DNA of 48,424 nucleotides from Barnesiella sp. (GCA_014800945.1 JAAVFD010000011.1:73294-121717), one strand, 5' to 3'; numbered from the stretch's first letter, positions 33,594-42,949 are shown. Numbers and translations are program-made. Notes: a model not told the origin generated them from the sequence alone.

Positions 33594-34897
33594 TGAAGCG
33601 TAGAAAAGTTGATATTATATCTCTCGGGTGCTCTAAAAATCTTGTAGATTCTGAGCGTCTGATGAAATTACTTACCGATGCGGGCTTGGAAACTCGTCAT
33701 GAACCGGAAAGTACTTCTCCCGGTGACATTGTCGTAATAAATACATGCGGTTTTATCGGTGATGCTAAAGAGGAATCTGTCAATACTATTTTGGAGTATG
33801 CAGATTTGAAACAGAGAGGAGAAATCGAGGCGTTGTATGTTATGGGTTGCTTGTCAGAGAGGTATCGCAGTGAACTGCCGGCTGAAATACCCGAAGTTGA
33901 CGCTTGGTTTGGTAAGACTGACTGGAATGGCATAGTAAATAAGCTTGTAAATAAGTATCCTGCAACTGCACCATACGACAGAGTTATTACTACCCCTAAA
34001 CACCACGCATATCTAAAAATTTCAGAAGGGTGTAATCGTTTTTGTGCCTTTTGTGCTATCCCGTTGATAACCGGGAGACATCATTCTCGCACCCCGGAAG
34101 AAATTGAATCAGAGGTTAAGATGTTGGTGAGTAGAGGAGTAAAAGAATTCAATATTATAGCCCAGGATCTTTCTGCATATGGAACTGACCTCTCATCATC
34201 AGGCAAGAGTGGTCTGGCTGATTTGTTGAAAAGATTGTCAGATATAAATGGAGTGGAATGGTTAAGACTCCATTATGCTTATCCTGCCGATTTTCCAAAA
34301 GAAATTCTGCCTGTCATGGCAGACAGAGATAACATTTGCAATTATCTTGATATTGCCTTGCAGCACATCAGCGATAAGGTTCTTAAATCAATGAAGCGCA
34401 AGATTGGGAAAAAAGACACATTGGAGCTTCTTGATGAAATTCGATCCGGAGTCCCCGGAATCCATTTGCGAACCACTCTAATGACCGGATTTCCTGGAGA
34501 AGGTGAAAAAGAGTTTGAAGAACTGTTGCAATTTGTTGAACAGCAGCGCTTCGAGCGAATGGGTGCGTTTGCCTACTGCGAGGAAGAAGGTACCTTTGCC
34601 GCACAGAATTATAAAGATATTATTCCTCAGGAAGTAAAACAACAAAGACTTGATGCTATAATGGAGCTCCAACAAGGTATATCTGAGGAAATTCAGAATG
34701 AGAAAATCGGCTCTGTGCTCAAGGTTATTGTTGACCGTGAGGAAGAGGATTGTTTTGTGGGTAGAACTCAGTGGGATTCTCCGGATGTAGATCCTGAAGT
34801 GATTATTTCTAAGGATTCAGGCATTAAAAGAGGGGAATTCTGTAATGTGAAAATTACTAAGGCAATGCCTTTCGAACTGATTGGAGTCAAGATATAA
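33593..34897 (+). CDS. rimO: Ribosomal protein S12 methylthiotransferase
   Basis: A 434-residue radical SAM enzyme that methylthiolates an aspartate in ribosomal protein S12. The UPF0004 domain begins with SLGCSKNLVDSE. The radical SAM triad is CNRFCAFC (C-x3-C-x2-C) in 'EGCNRFCAFCAIPL'. A TRAM domain forms the C-terminus (KIGSVLKVIVDREEEDC onward). The start is taken as ATG 33593, sharing 1 nt with the ftsY stop (TGATG); a TTG codon directly before is unlikely. It shares 1 nt with menF downstream. The ftsY-rimO pairing is, to my knowledge, common in Bacteroidales. Confidence 0.95.
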   Translation: MKRRKVDIISLGCSKNLVDSERLMKLLTDAGLETRHEPESTSPGDIVVINTCGFIGDAKEESVNTILEYADLKQRGEIEALYVMGCLSERYRSELPAEIPEVDAWFGKTDWNGIVNKLVNKYPATAPYDRVITTPKHHAYLKISEGCNRFCAFCAIPLITGRHHSRTPEEIESEVKMLVSRGVKEFNIIAQDLSAYGTDLSSSGKSGLADLLKRLSDINGVEWLRLHYAYPADFPKEILPVMADRDNICNYLDIALQHISDKVLKSMKRKIGKKDTLELLDEIRSGVPGIHLRTTLMTGFPGEGEKEFEELLQFVEQQRFERMGAFAYCEEEGTFAAQNYKDIIPQEVKQQRLDAIMELQQGISEEIQNEKIGSVLKVIVDREEEDCFVGRTQWDSPDVDPEVIISKDSGIKRGEFCNVKITKAMPFELIGVKI

Positions 34898-35982
34898 TGG
34901 TAGTCAGTGAAAATAAAGTGTTGTCAGCGGCAAGGAAATGTTTGGAAAAGAACATTCCCTTTGCGCTTTATCTGTTTCCTGATGAGGATAATATGCATTT
35001 TTGCTCATCCTCAAAGACCATTAAGGTCTCAATCAGAGACTTTTTTGAAAAATCGGTCAGCGGCACTTTTGCTATAGCACCTTTTGTACCGTCTGACACA
35101 ATTGAAATAATCACACCGGATTTTGAACCGGACTATGTTATTGCTATAGATGAAGTATTAGAGACAAAGCCGGGAACAGAATTACCTGTAGAAACTACGT
35201 TTGAAGATTACTCTTTAACCGGAAATGAAATTATTGAGCAGCTTAAAAGAGAAGGGGGTAAAGTTGTTCTGAGCAGGGTAATTGTGGAAAAAGGAATTGA
35301 TCCGGTTTCTATAGCGGTTGATTATTTTAACGCATTGCCGTCAACATTCCGGTCACTCTTTTACACACCGGAAAGAGGTATTTGGCTTGGTGCGACTCCG
35401 GAGCTTCTCGTAAGCTATTCCCTTGAAAACAATTCATTGACTACAATGTCACTTGCTGGGACACGTCCTTTAGGCATTAGTGAAAACTGGGATTCAAAGA
35501 ATATTCAGGAACATAATTTTGTGACCGATTTCATAAAGAAAGTTCTGTCACCGAATTGTGAAAATGTTAAGGTGTCAGACCTATTCTCTATAAAATATGG
35601 TTTGGTAGAGCATTTATGTGAAATTATTCAAGCAAATGGTATCAGCGATATATCAGAAATAATCTCAGGTTTGTCGCCTACGCCGGCGGTATGCGGTACT
35701 CCACGGAATGTTGCTTTAGAAACTATTAACAAGTATGAGTCTCATTCAAGAGAGTGTTATGGCGGTTGGCTCGGAGTCAAATGTGGCATAGAAACAAAAG
35801 CATTTGTTAATCTCAGATGTGCAAAAATATTTTGCGGTGAGAAAAACGGTGAATATATATATAATGTGTATGCCGGAGGAGGATTTACTGCAAAATCGAT
35901 TGTAAAGGAGGAGTGGGAAGAAGCCGGACAGAAAGCATCTACTCTCCTTAAAATTCTAAAAACTTCCAGAATAGATGGGTAA
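34897..35982 (+). CDS. menF: Isochorismate synthase
   Basis: A 361-residue chorismate-binding enzyme. The C-terminal catalytic half has 'LSRVIVEKGID', 'RGIWLGATPELLVSYS', 'TMSLAGTRPLG', 'KYGLVEHLCEII', 'LSPTPAVCGTPRN' and 'RECYGGWLGVKC', then 'VYAGGGFTAKSIVKEEWEEAGQKAS'. These match the MenF/EntC family rather than anthranilate synthase or PabB. It makes isochorismate for menD, encoded 12 kb away on the same strand. It shares 1 nt with rimO and 8 nt with the first SGNH gene. No other siderophore or salicylate genes are present, so menaquinone is the likely use. Confidence 0.9.
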   Translation: MVVSENKVLSAARKCLEKNIPFALYLFPDEDNMHFCSSSKTIKVSIRDFFEKSVSGTFAIAPFVPSDTIEIITPDFEPDYVIAIDEVLETKPGTELPVETTFEDYSLTGNEIIEQLKREGGKVVLSRVIVEKGIDPVSIAVDYFNALPSTFRSLFYTPERGIWLGATPELLVSYSLENNSLTTMSLAGTRPLGISENWDSKNIQEHNFVTDFIKKVLSPNCENVKVSDLFSIKYGLVEHLCEIIQANGISDISEIISGLSPTPAVCGTPRNVALETINKYESHSRECYGGWLGVKCGIETKAFVNLRCAKIFCGEKNGEYIYNVYAGGGFTAKSIVKEEWEEAGQKASTLLKILKTSRIDG

Positions 35983-37405
35983 TAAAGAAAGAAAAGGCAG
36001 TCCAGCTATAATAATACTCATAGCGGTTATAATAGTGGGAGTAGTATCTCTTGCTCCGCTCAAAAAGTGGAGTAACGGGCAGCTCAAAGATTTCAGTCTG
36101 GTTTCAGATATTTTATATGATTCTTTACTTGTGGATGATGATGTAGCGGATGATTCTGTAACTCTTCCTGATGTTGACCCTGCTCTGCTCATCGCTATGA
36201 AAACCGATACTCTAAAAGGCAAGACAGTGAAAACTGAAAATTCTGACTCACTGATAACTGAGGAATGTGAGGAGGAAGAAATAGTGCTTCCTGAACCAAT
36301 AATAGTTGAAAGAACCGACGATGGGGTTTTACCCATAGAGGATTACTCTCCTTCAGGAAACGGACTTGGACATCTTCGTGCTGCATTGAATTCCTGGTCC
36401 CTTGCACGTATTGCAGTTGTAGGAGACAGCTATATTGAAGGAGATATTTTTACTCAGGATGTTAGAGAAAAACTCCAGTCTATTTACGGGGGAAGTGGTG
36501 TTGGATACATGAGCTTGCACTCTGAATTTCCCGGGTTCAGACGTTCTGTGCGTCAGAGTGGGAAAGGCTGGAAGATTCACATGGCTGGTAAATCAGGCTC
36601 TTTGTATAAATATATGGGATTGTGGGAAAATTATTTCACATCCCAAGGAAATGCTTTTTCTCAATATAAAGGTTCTTCAACACCTTTGCATGTTGATTCC
36701 TGGACTGTGTCAAAATTTTTATTCATTGCTCCAAATGATTGTAGAATTAAACTGAAAGCTAATGATGTTGAATTAGAATATGAAATTACCGGCTCGGAAA
36801 ATGTGCAGGAGGTTAAAATCACAAATCCGGGAACTACTGATTTTTCCTTGTCTGTTTCATCTTCTACAATAATAGGATTAGGTGTTTGGCTGAATTCAGA
36901 AAATGGTGTCAGTGTTGATTGTATGTCATCAAGAGGATTCTCAGGAGTCACACTTGCAAGCATTAGCAAGTCAATATCTGCGGAATCAAGACAAATGATT
37001 GACTATGATTTAATTATACTGGAGTTTGGTATAAATGCTCTTACCGCAAAGCAAAAAGATTACTCAGTTTATTGCAATCGAATGGTCGATGTTATTAACC
37101 ATTTGAAATCTTGCTATCCCAATGCTGATTTTCTTCTCATGGGAATTGGAGACAGGGGACAGAAAAAAGGTACCTCTGTTAAGAGTATGACCACAGTGCA
37201 GAATATGATAGAAGCACAACGCACAGCAGCAAGAACCACAGGCTGTTTATTCTGGGATACCAGAGCTGCGATGGGTGGAGAAGATGCAATTGTGGAATGG
37301 TCAAGAAAAGGTATGGCTAATAAGGATTATATTCATTTGACACATAAGGGCGGTGAAGCTCTTGCAGATGAATTTGTTAAAGCACTCAGACATTCATTGA
37401 AATGA
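35975..37405 (+). CDS. Membrane-anchored SGNH/GDSL-hydrolase-like envelope protein
   Basis: A 476-residue protein with one N-terminal membrane helix (about 10-28) and an acidic, probably flexible linker (about 50-110). The SGNH domain then runs from about 128 to the end. Block I is 'VVGDSYIEGD' (Ser152), block III 'EFGINA' (Asn354), and block V 'DYIHLTHKGG' (Asp451, His454). The catalytic residues are therefore all present. An insert of about 150 residues between blocks I and III may be a carbohydrate-binding-like beta region. Its position before a second SGNH protein and an MBOAT protein suggests it transfers or removes acyl groups on an envelope polymer. It overlaps menF by 8 nt and the next gene by 4 nt. 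Confidence 0.85.
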   Translation: MGNKERKGSPAIIILIAVIIVGVVSLAPLKKWSNGQLKDFSLVSDILYDSLLVDDDVADDSVTLPDVDPALLIAMKTDTLKGKTVKTENSDSLITEECEEEEIVLPEPIIVERTDDGVLPIEDYSPSGNGLGHLRAALNSWSLARIAVVGDSYIEGDIFTQDVREKLQSIYGGSGVGYMSLHSEFPGFRRSVRQSGKGWKIHMAGKSGSLYKYMGLWENYFTSQGNAFSQYKGSSTPLHVDSWTVSKFLFIAPNDCRIKLKANDVELEYEITGSENVQEVKITNPGTTDFSLSVSSSTIIGLGVWLNSENGVSVDCMSSRGFSGVTLASISKSISAESRQMIDYDLIILEFGINALTAKQKDYSVYCNRMVDVINHLKSCYPNADFLLMGIGDRGQKKGTSVKSMTTVQNMIEAQRTAARTTGCLFWDTRAAMGGEDAIVEWSRKGMANKDYIHLTHKGGEALADEFVKALRHSLK

Positions 37406-38694
37406 AATATTGTATATTAGTCATATTATTAACTTTTGTCAGCCACACCGTTGCTGCTCAAGATATTGATTCTGAGGACATCAATGATGTGAGTGTGCGT
37501 GAAAGGGGAGTAGTGCTTTACAATGACGGTAAGATTGATAGCGGGCAGATACCATCTTTTATAAGAAGGTCCGCTAATAAAATTCAACTTAATGGAGCTG
37601 ACTGGAGTAAATTGAGTGAATCAGCGGCACGCACCGGTGCTGAAGTGTTGTCGGTGGTACATATCGGTGACAGCCATATTCAGGCTGAGATAGGAACATC
37701 TGTTACAAGAGAACTTTTGCAGTTGGATTTTGGAAATGCCGGAAGAGGTTTGCTTTCACCATTAAGACTTTCAGGAACTAATCAACCGACAGACTATGCT
37801 ATAGAAAGCGGCAGTACGTGGACAGCTGAAAAAGTTATGCGTCCACCGTGGAATCACGCAATGGGCTTCAATGGAACTTCACTTACACTTGATGGAAAAA
37901 GAGGTAATCTTCGTTTTTATACTGCTGATGGCGAAGAAAGCTATAATCCGTTTACTTCCATTAGGTTATTCTATGAGGGGAATATTACAATTACAGGTGT
38001 TGCAAACGAGCATGGAATGCCGGTACCTTATAAAGTTAAGCAGAATGAGGATTATGTGGATATTACTCTGTGGCAGCCTCTTACCGTAGCTGATATTAGT
38101 TTTGAAACAGCGACTACTTTCACATTCTTTTGTGCTAAAGTTACTAACGAGCGTCCCGGATTGATATATAATGCAATTGGAAATAATGGCGCTACATTCC
38201 ATGCGTACAACAGATTGGGTACTACTGCTGAGGGCATTAAGATTTTATCTCCGAACCTTATCATTGTGTCACTGGGTACTAACGAAGCATTTGGAAAACT
38301 GAATATAGTTGAGTTCAGAAGAAATCTTAACAATTTTATCACATCTCTAAAGCAAAACAATCCGGATGCTGAGATTTTGCTGGTAACCCCAATGGAGTGT
38401 CAGAAAAGCATTGTGCAAAGAGTTGGTAAAGGTAGAAGATTAAGACGAGTTAAAAAATATACAGTAAACAGTAATATTCTGCCGATTCGCAACGAAATAC
38501 TTCGTTACGGCAGAGAAAAAAATATAGCTACATACGATTGGTATGATATTGCCGGTGGCACCGGAGCTTCATTGCAGTGGATAAATAGTGAACTTTATAG
38601 CGGAGACAAAGTGCATCACACTTCCTCCGGATATAAGGTGGCTGGAAAACTGATGTATGAGGCACTAATAAATGCATTAATTCCTAAGAAATAA
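37402..38694 (+). CDS. Exported SGNH/GDSL-hydrolase-like protein
   Basis: A 430-residue protein with a cleavable signal peptide (residues 1-19, VAAQ at the cleavage site). The SGNH domain has block I 'VVHIGDSHIQAE' (Ser91), block III 'SLGTNEAFG' (Asn294) and block V 'DKVHHTSSGY' (Asp402, His405). A beta-rich insert of about 150 residues lies between blocks I and III, as in the preceding gene, so the two are likely diverged paralogues. It is free in the periplasm or outer surface rather than anchored. It overlaps the first SGNH gene by 4 nt and is directly followed (1 nt) by the MBOAT gene. Esterase or acyltransferase activity fits; the acceptor is unknown. Confidence 0.85.
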   Translation: MKYCILVILLTFVSHTVAAQDIDSEDINDVSVRERGVVLYNDGKIDSGQIPSFIRRSANKIQLNGADWSKLSESAARTGAEVLSVVHIGDSHIQAEIGTSVTRELLQLDFGNAGRGLLSPLRLSGTNQPTDYAIESGSTWTAEKVMRPPWNHAMGFNGTSLTLDGKRGNLRFYTADGEESYNPFTSIRLFYEGNITITGVANEHGMPVPYKVKQNEDYVDITLWQPLTVADISFETATTFTFFCAKVTNERPGLIYNAIGNNGATFHAYNRLGTTAEGIKILSPNLIIVSLGTNEAFGKLNIVEFRRNLNNFITSLKQNNPDAEILLVTPMECQKSIVQRVGKGRRLRRVKKYTVNSNILPIRNEILRYGREKNIATYDWYDIAGGTGASLQWINSELYSGDKVHHTSSGYKVAGKLMYEALINALIPKK

Positions 38695-38695
38695 A

Positions 38696-40219
38696 ATGGA
38701 TAAGGTTACAGACTTTTTCTCTGGTTTCGATATAGATAAAGTGTGGCAGGTGTTGAAATTTGATGCGGCTAATCCGTTATTGTTCAACACCGGATTGTTT
38801 TTGCTGCTTTTTGTGGGATTTATTATTATTTACCGAATTTTGAGAAGATGCAAATGGCTGAAACTCATCTTTGTAATATTATTCTCACTATATTTTTATT
38901 ATAAATCGTCCGCTGAATATTGCTTCATTCTTCTTGGAGTATGTATAAGTGACTACATACTTGGCATATTCATGGGTAAAGCCAAATGGAACTGGGTAAG
39001 ACGCCTTATAGTAGCTGTTAATGTGTTCATTAACGTTGGGATGCTTGTGTATTTCAAGTATTTCAATCTACTGCTGAGTACTTTTGCAAATTTCAGCGGT
39101 CAGGAGTTTGACGCACTTGATATAATTTTACCCGCAGGAATATCATTCTTTACATTCCGTTCTATCAGCTACATAGTGGATATTTATCGCAGAGACATTG
39201 AACCTTGTACAGATTTTCTTGCCTATACGTTCTATCTTACATTCTTTCCACCGCTTCTTGCCGGTCCCGTTGTGAGGGCCAAAGATATGTTATCTCAGGT
39301 TCGGTTAAATCCTGAGGCGTCTAAGATTATGGTTGGCGAAGGATTGTTCCTCATAATTATTGGATTGGTAAAAAAGGTGATTGTGGCTGATTACATAAGT
39401 CAGAATTTTGTAGATAGAATTTTCGATAACCCCTCATTATACAGCGGTTTTGAAAATCTTATGGGTATGTATGGATTTACAATCCAGCTCTATTGTGATT
39501 TCTCCGGCTATAGTGATATGGCAATTGGAATCGCTCTTCTTTTAGGATACCGTTTCCTTGATAATTTCCGCTCACCGTTTAAGTCTCAGAGCCCAACTGA
39601 GTTTTGGCGTAGATGGCATATTTCGTTATCAACTTGGCTCAGAGACTATGTGTATATTCCCATGGGAGGTAACAGATGTTCGAAAACACGACGTAATATG
39701 AATCAAATGAATACAATGCTGATAGGAGGACTTTGGCACGGAGCATCATGGATGTATCTTATATGGGGTGGACTTCAGGGCATCTTCCTTATTGGGCATA
39801 AGGAATTAAAGGGATTATTCGGCGGCAATCGTGAAGATAAATACGCTCGGGTAAAAAAGAAAAAATCACGGTTGCGTGTCGCTGCAAATATCTTTATAAC
39901 ATTCAATCTTATTGCGATAAGCTTTGTCTTTTTTAGGGCAAGGTCACTTGAAACCGTGAGAGATATGGCAAATCAGATTTTCCATAACTTCCACCTGTCT
40001 GTTGCACCACAGTTCATTGAGGGTTATCTGATGATAGTGATTGCCATTGTTGGAGCATATCTTATGCATTTTGCTCCGGAAAAATGGACACACAAATTCA
40101 AAGGCGCATTTTCAGCAATGCCACTTGTTTTACAAGCAATAATACTCGCAATAATTATTTTGATAATAATACAGGTGAGGAGCAGTGAAATAGTGCCATT
40201 TATCTATCTGCAATACTAA
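38696..40219 (+). CDS. MBOAT family membrane-bound O-acyltransferase (AlgI/DltB-like)
   Basis: A 507-residue polytopic protein. Conserved MBOAT features are 'PAGISFFTFRSISYIVDIYR', 'FFPPLLAGPVVRA', 'QLYCDFSGYSDMAIGIALLLGY' and 'SPTEFWRRWHISLSTWLRDYVYIPMGGNR', followed by the catalytic-type histidine His348 in 'GGLWHGASW'. AlgI-like members carry acyl (usually acetyl) groups across the inner membrane for transfer to exopolysaccharide or peptidoglycan by a partner SGNH protein. Two candidate partners are directly upstream. It is the last gene of the directon, 15 nt before a strong hairpin. Confidence 0.93.
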   Translation: MDKVTDFFSGFDIDKVWQVLKFDAANPLLFNTGLFLLLFVGFIIIYRILRRCKWLKLIFVILFSLYFYYKSSAEYCFILLGVCISDYILGIFMGKAKWNWVRRLIVAVNVFINVGMLVYFKYFNLLLSTFANFSGQEFDALDIILPAGISFFTFRSISYIVDIYRRDIEPCTDFLAYTFYLTFFPPLLAGPVVRAKDMLSQVRLNPEASKIMVGEGLFLIIIGLVKKVIVADYISQNFVDRIFDNPSLYSGFENLMGMYGFTIQLYCDFSGYSDMAIGIALLLGYRFLDNFRSPFKSQSPTEFWRRWHISLSTWLRDYVYIPMGGNRCSKTRRNMNQMNTMLIGGLWHGASWMYLIWGGLQGIFLIGHKELKGLFGGNREDKYARVKKKKSRLRVAANIFITFNLIAISFVFFRARSLETVRDMANQIFHNFHLSVAPQFIEGYLMIVIAIVGAYLMHFAPEKWTHKFKGAFSAMPLVLQAIILAIIILIIIQVRSSEIVPFIYLQY

Positions 40220-40234
40220 TGGCTTAGAAATAGA

Positions 40235-40278
40235 AAAAATATGGGAATCTGATTTAGAAATCAGATTCCCATATTTTT
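40235..40278. terminator. Bidirectional 21-bp inverted repeat between MBOAT and nrdG genes
   Basis: The left arm 40235-40255 and right arm 40258-40278 are perfectly complementary over 21 bp with a 2-nt centre; in practice the central A/T pairs would open into a loop. Runs of A on the left and T on the right give a U tract in either direction. It should end the directon transcript and the nrdD-nrdG transcript. The right arm encodes the last residues of nrdG. Confidence 0.9.
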
Positions 40279-40742
40279 ATATTATAAGGAGTAGAGTCTG
40301 GACAAACTATAAGCCGTTGGTTAGAGGACCCTCTGAACAGAAGGTTTGTATCGCGTAAGGATTCAATATAAGGACCCTCAACAACCACGTCAACAGTCTC
40401 TATTAATTCTTTCCCCTTTTCCAGACTCCATAACTCTTCAAATGTAAAACCGGTGTATAACCAGATTGTTTTACCCAAATTTTTGATAGCTCTGCAAAGA
40501 GGAATCATGTCATTAATTTGATATACAGGATCGCCACCGCTTAAACTTACATCCATATCGTTTGCTGATATTACTTTGAGAAGGGTTTCAATATCAACTT
40601 CACTTCCGGAATTGAAATCCCATGATTCGGGATTGTGACAACCCGGACAACAGTGGCGGCAACCGGCAAAATAGATGGCGGTCCGGAATCCCGGACCGTC
40701 AACAGTTGTACCTTCAATTATATCGAGAATTCTTAGACTCAT
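40254..40742 (-). CDS. nrdG: Anaerobic ribonucleotide reductase activating protein
   Basis: A 162-residue radical SAM activase that installs the glycyl radical on NrdD. The cluster motif C-x3-C-x2-C is Cys28, Cys32, Cys35 in 'AGCRHCCPGCHNPES'. An extra Cys31 adjoins it. 'VSLSGGDPVYQ' provides the SAM-binding GGD and 'TIWLYTGFTFEEL' is a family segment. It shares 1 nt with the nrdD stop codon. Its last codons and stop lie inside the terminator inverted repeat, so its C-terminal sequence (KIWESDF) is constrained by that structure. Confidence 0.95.
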   Translation of the reverse strand: MSLRILDIIEGTTVDGPGFRTAIYFAGCRHCCPGCHNPESWDFNSGSEVDIETLLKVISANDMDVSLSGGDPVYQINDMIPLCRAIKNLGKTIWLYTGFTFEELWSLEKGKELIETVDVVVEGPYIESLRDTNLLFRGSSNQRLIVCPDSTPYNIKIWESDF

Positions 40743-42949
40743 TATTTGTGAACAACTCGGTCATTAAGTTCTGCCAACTTAGCATTGTTCCATCTGTCTG
40801 TAGTTCCAACTAAATAGCCGGTAATTCTCTGGAGTTTATCTATCTCCCTACTGTTACACTTTGGGCAAGACTCAAGATTTTCGCTGGCATCTTCATATCC
40901 ACAATCCATACACCGGTTTCGGTTATGATTCACTGAGCAATAGCCAATATTATTTTTGTCCATTAGATCTACGATGTCGGCTATCGCTTTAGGATTATGA
41001 GTTGCATCACCATCTATCTCTACATAGAAAATGTGACCGCCTCCGGTGAGTTCGTGATATGGAGCTTCAACTTCTGCCTTGTGCTTGGGAGAACATTTAT
41101 AATATACCGGCACATGGTTTGAGTTCGTATAATATATTTTGTCAGTGATACCCGGTATGATTCCGAAACTTTTACGGTCCTTTGAGGTGAATTTTCCGCT
41201 TAAACCTTCGGCAGGAGTGGCGAGCACAGAGAAGTTGTGACCATACTTTTCGCTGTATTCGTTAATTCTGCTACGCATGTGGCTAACAATCTTAAGGCCG
41301 AGTGCCTGTGCTTCTTCGCTTTCTCCATGATGCTTGCCTACAAGAGCAATAAGGCATTCAGCGAGTCCGATGAATCCAATTCCGAGTGTTCCCTGATTTA
41401 TCACACTTTCTATAGTCTGTCCAGGCGTTAGATTATCGCAGCCGTTCCACAAACGAGACATAAGTAGGGGGAACTGTTTTACAAGAGCTGTTTTCTGAAA
41501 GTTGAAACGTTCGCAAAGTTGACGGGCTGCAATATCAAGGACGTTGTCAAGAGTATTCATGAATTTAGTAATTCTCTCATCCTTGTCCTTAATCAACATA
41601 CATTCAATAGCTATGCGAACTATATTCACGGTTGTGAAGCTAAGGTTGCCGCGACCGATTGAAGTCTTTTCGCCATAACGGTTTTCAAACACTCGGGTAC
41701 GGCATCCCATTGTGGCTACCTCGTATTTATATCGTTCTGGATCATCTTCACGCCACTTGTCATGACGGTTGAATGTTGCGTCAAGATTGACAAAGTTGGG
41801 AAAGAATCTGCGGGCTGTCACTTTGCAAGCAAGTTTGTATAAATCGTAATTGCGATCGGAGGGAAGATAACTTACTCCGCGTTTCTTTTTCCAGATCTGT
41901 ATAGGGAATATGGCTGTGGCACCATTGCCAACACCTTCATAAGTAGAGTTAAGCAGTTCTCTAATAATACATCTTCCTTCAGCCGATGTATCTGTGCCAT
42001 AGTTAATGGAGCTGAACACCACCTGATTGCCTCCACGCGAATGGATCGTGTTCATGTTGTGGATAAATGCTTCCATTGCCTGATGTACCCTCTCAACAGT
42101 CCGGTTAATCGCATGCTGAACAAATCTTGCATCACCTTCAAGGCCATCGAGCGTTTTTATCTCATAATCGGTAATGAAGGTATTATATAGGTGTGAGAGA
42201 TTTTTATTCTCGTATGTTTCAATGTTTTGTATCTCTTCAATATATGATGAGCGGACGTAAGGCGCGAGGTAAAAGTCAAATGCAGGAATAGCCTGACCAC
42301 CATGCATTTCATTCTGAGCTGTTTCAAGAGATATGCAAGCAATAATACTTGCGGTTTCAATGCGTTTGGCTGGGCGTGATTCACCATGACCGGCGGTAAA
42401 TCCGAATTTAAGGATTTTATCGAGTGGATGCTGAACGCAAGTCAAACTTTTTGTAGGGTAGTAGTCCTTATCATGTATATGAAGATAGCCGTTTTTAACA
42501 GCATCACGTACCTCTTGTGACAGTAGATAGTCGTCAACAAAAGGTTTAGTGGTCTCGCTTGCAAACTTCATCATCATACCCGCAGGGGAGTCAGTATTCA
42601 TGTTTGCGTTTTCACGAGTAATATCATTATTTTTTGCCTCTATGATTTCAAGAAACATATCCCTTGTCTTGGCACGACGGGCAATGCTCCTTTGGTCACG
42701 GTAGGCTATGTAGCGCTTGGCAACTTCCTGCCTTGGACTATTCATCAGTTCTACCTCAACCAGATCCTGAATTTCTTCCACGCTCATGCGTTCATTTCCG
42801 GTTATACCGATTCTGTCAGCAATTTTTTGGATGAGAGCTTCGTCTTCTCCTCGCTCTGTTTGTAACATAGCTTTTCTGATTGCCGCTTTAATTTTCTCTT
42901 CATTATAACCGACAACTCTACCGTCACGCTTTACAACTACTTGTATCAT
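40742..42949 (-). CDS. nrdD: Anaerobic ribonucleoside-triphosphate reductase
   Basis: A 735-residue class III reductase that makes dNTPs without oxygen using a glycyl radical. The start is taken at 42949 (MIQVVVKRDG), which begins the ATP-cone allosteric domain (about 1-95); the frame extends 16 codons upstream. The body includes 'HIHDKDYYPTKSLTCVQHPL'. Near the end is a zinc ribbon (CMDCG ... CPKC), then the glycyl radical site Gly711 in 'RITGYLVGT'. It is co-transcribed with nrdG (1-nt overlap). A TACATTTGC element lies 45 nt upstream. Confidence 0.96.
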   Translation of the reverse strand: MIQVVVKRDGRVVGYNEEKIKAAIRKAMLQTERGEDEALIQKIADRIGITGNERMSVEEIQDLVEVELMNSPRQEVAKRYIAYRDQRSIARRAKTRDMFLEIIEAKNNDITRENANMNTDSPAGMMMKFASETTKPFVDDYLLSQEVRDAVKNGYLHIHDKDYYPTKSLTCVQHPLDKILKFGFTAGHGESRPAKRIETASIIACISLETAQNEMHGGQAIPAFDFYLAPYVRSSYIEEIQNIETYENKNLSHLYNTFITDYEIKTLDGLEGDARFVQHAINRTVERVHQAMEAFIHNMNTIHSRGGNQVVFSSINYGTDTSAEGRCIIRELLNSTYEGVGNGATAIFPIQIWKKKRGVSYLPSDRNYDLYKLACKVTARRFFPNFVNLDATFNRHDKWREDDPERYKYEVATMGCRTRVFENRYGEKTSIGRGNLSFTTVNIVRIAIECMLIKDKDERITKFMNTLDNVLDIAARQLCERFNFQKTALVKQFPLLMSRLWNGCDNLTPGQTIESVINQGTLGIGFIGLAECLIALVGKHHGESEEAQALGLKIVSHMRSRINEYSEKYGHNFSVLATPAEGLSGKFTSKDRKSFGIIPGITDKIYYTNSNHVPVYYKCSPKHKAEVEAPYHELTGGGHIFYVEIDGDATHNPKAIADIVDLMDKNNIGYCSVNHNRNRCMDCGYEDASENLESCPKCNSREIDKLQRITGYLVGTTDRWNNAKLAELNDRVVHK

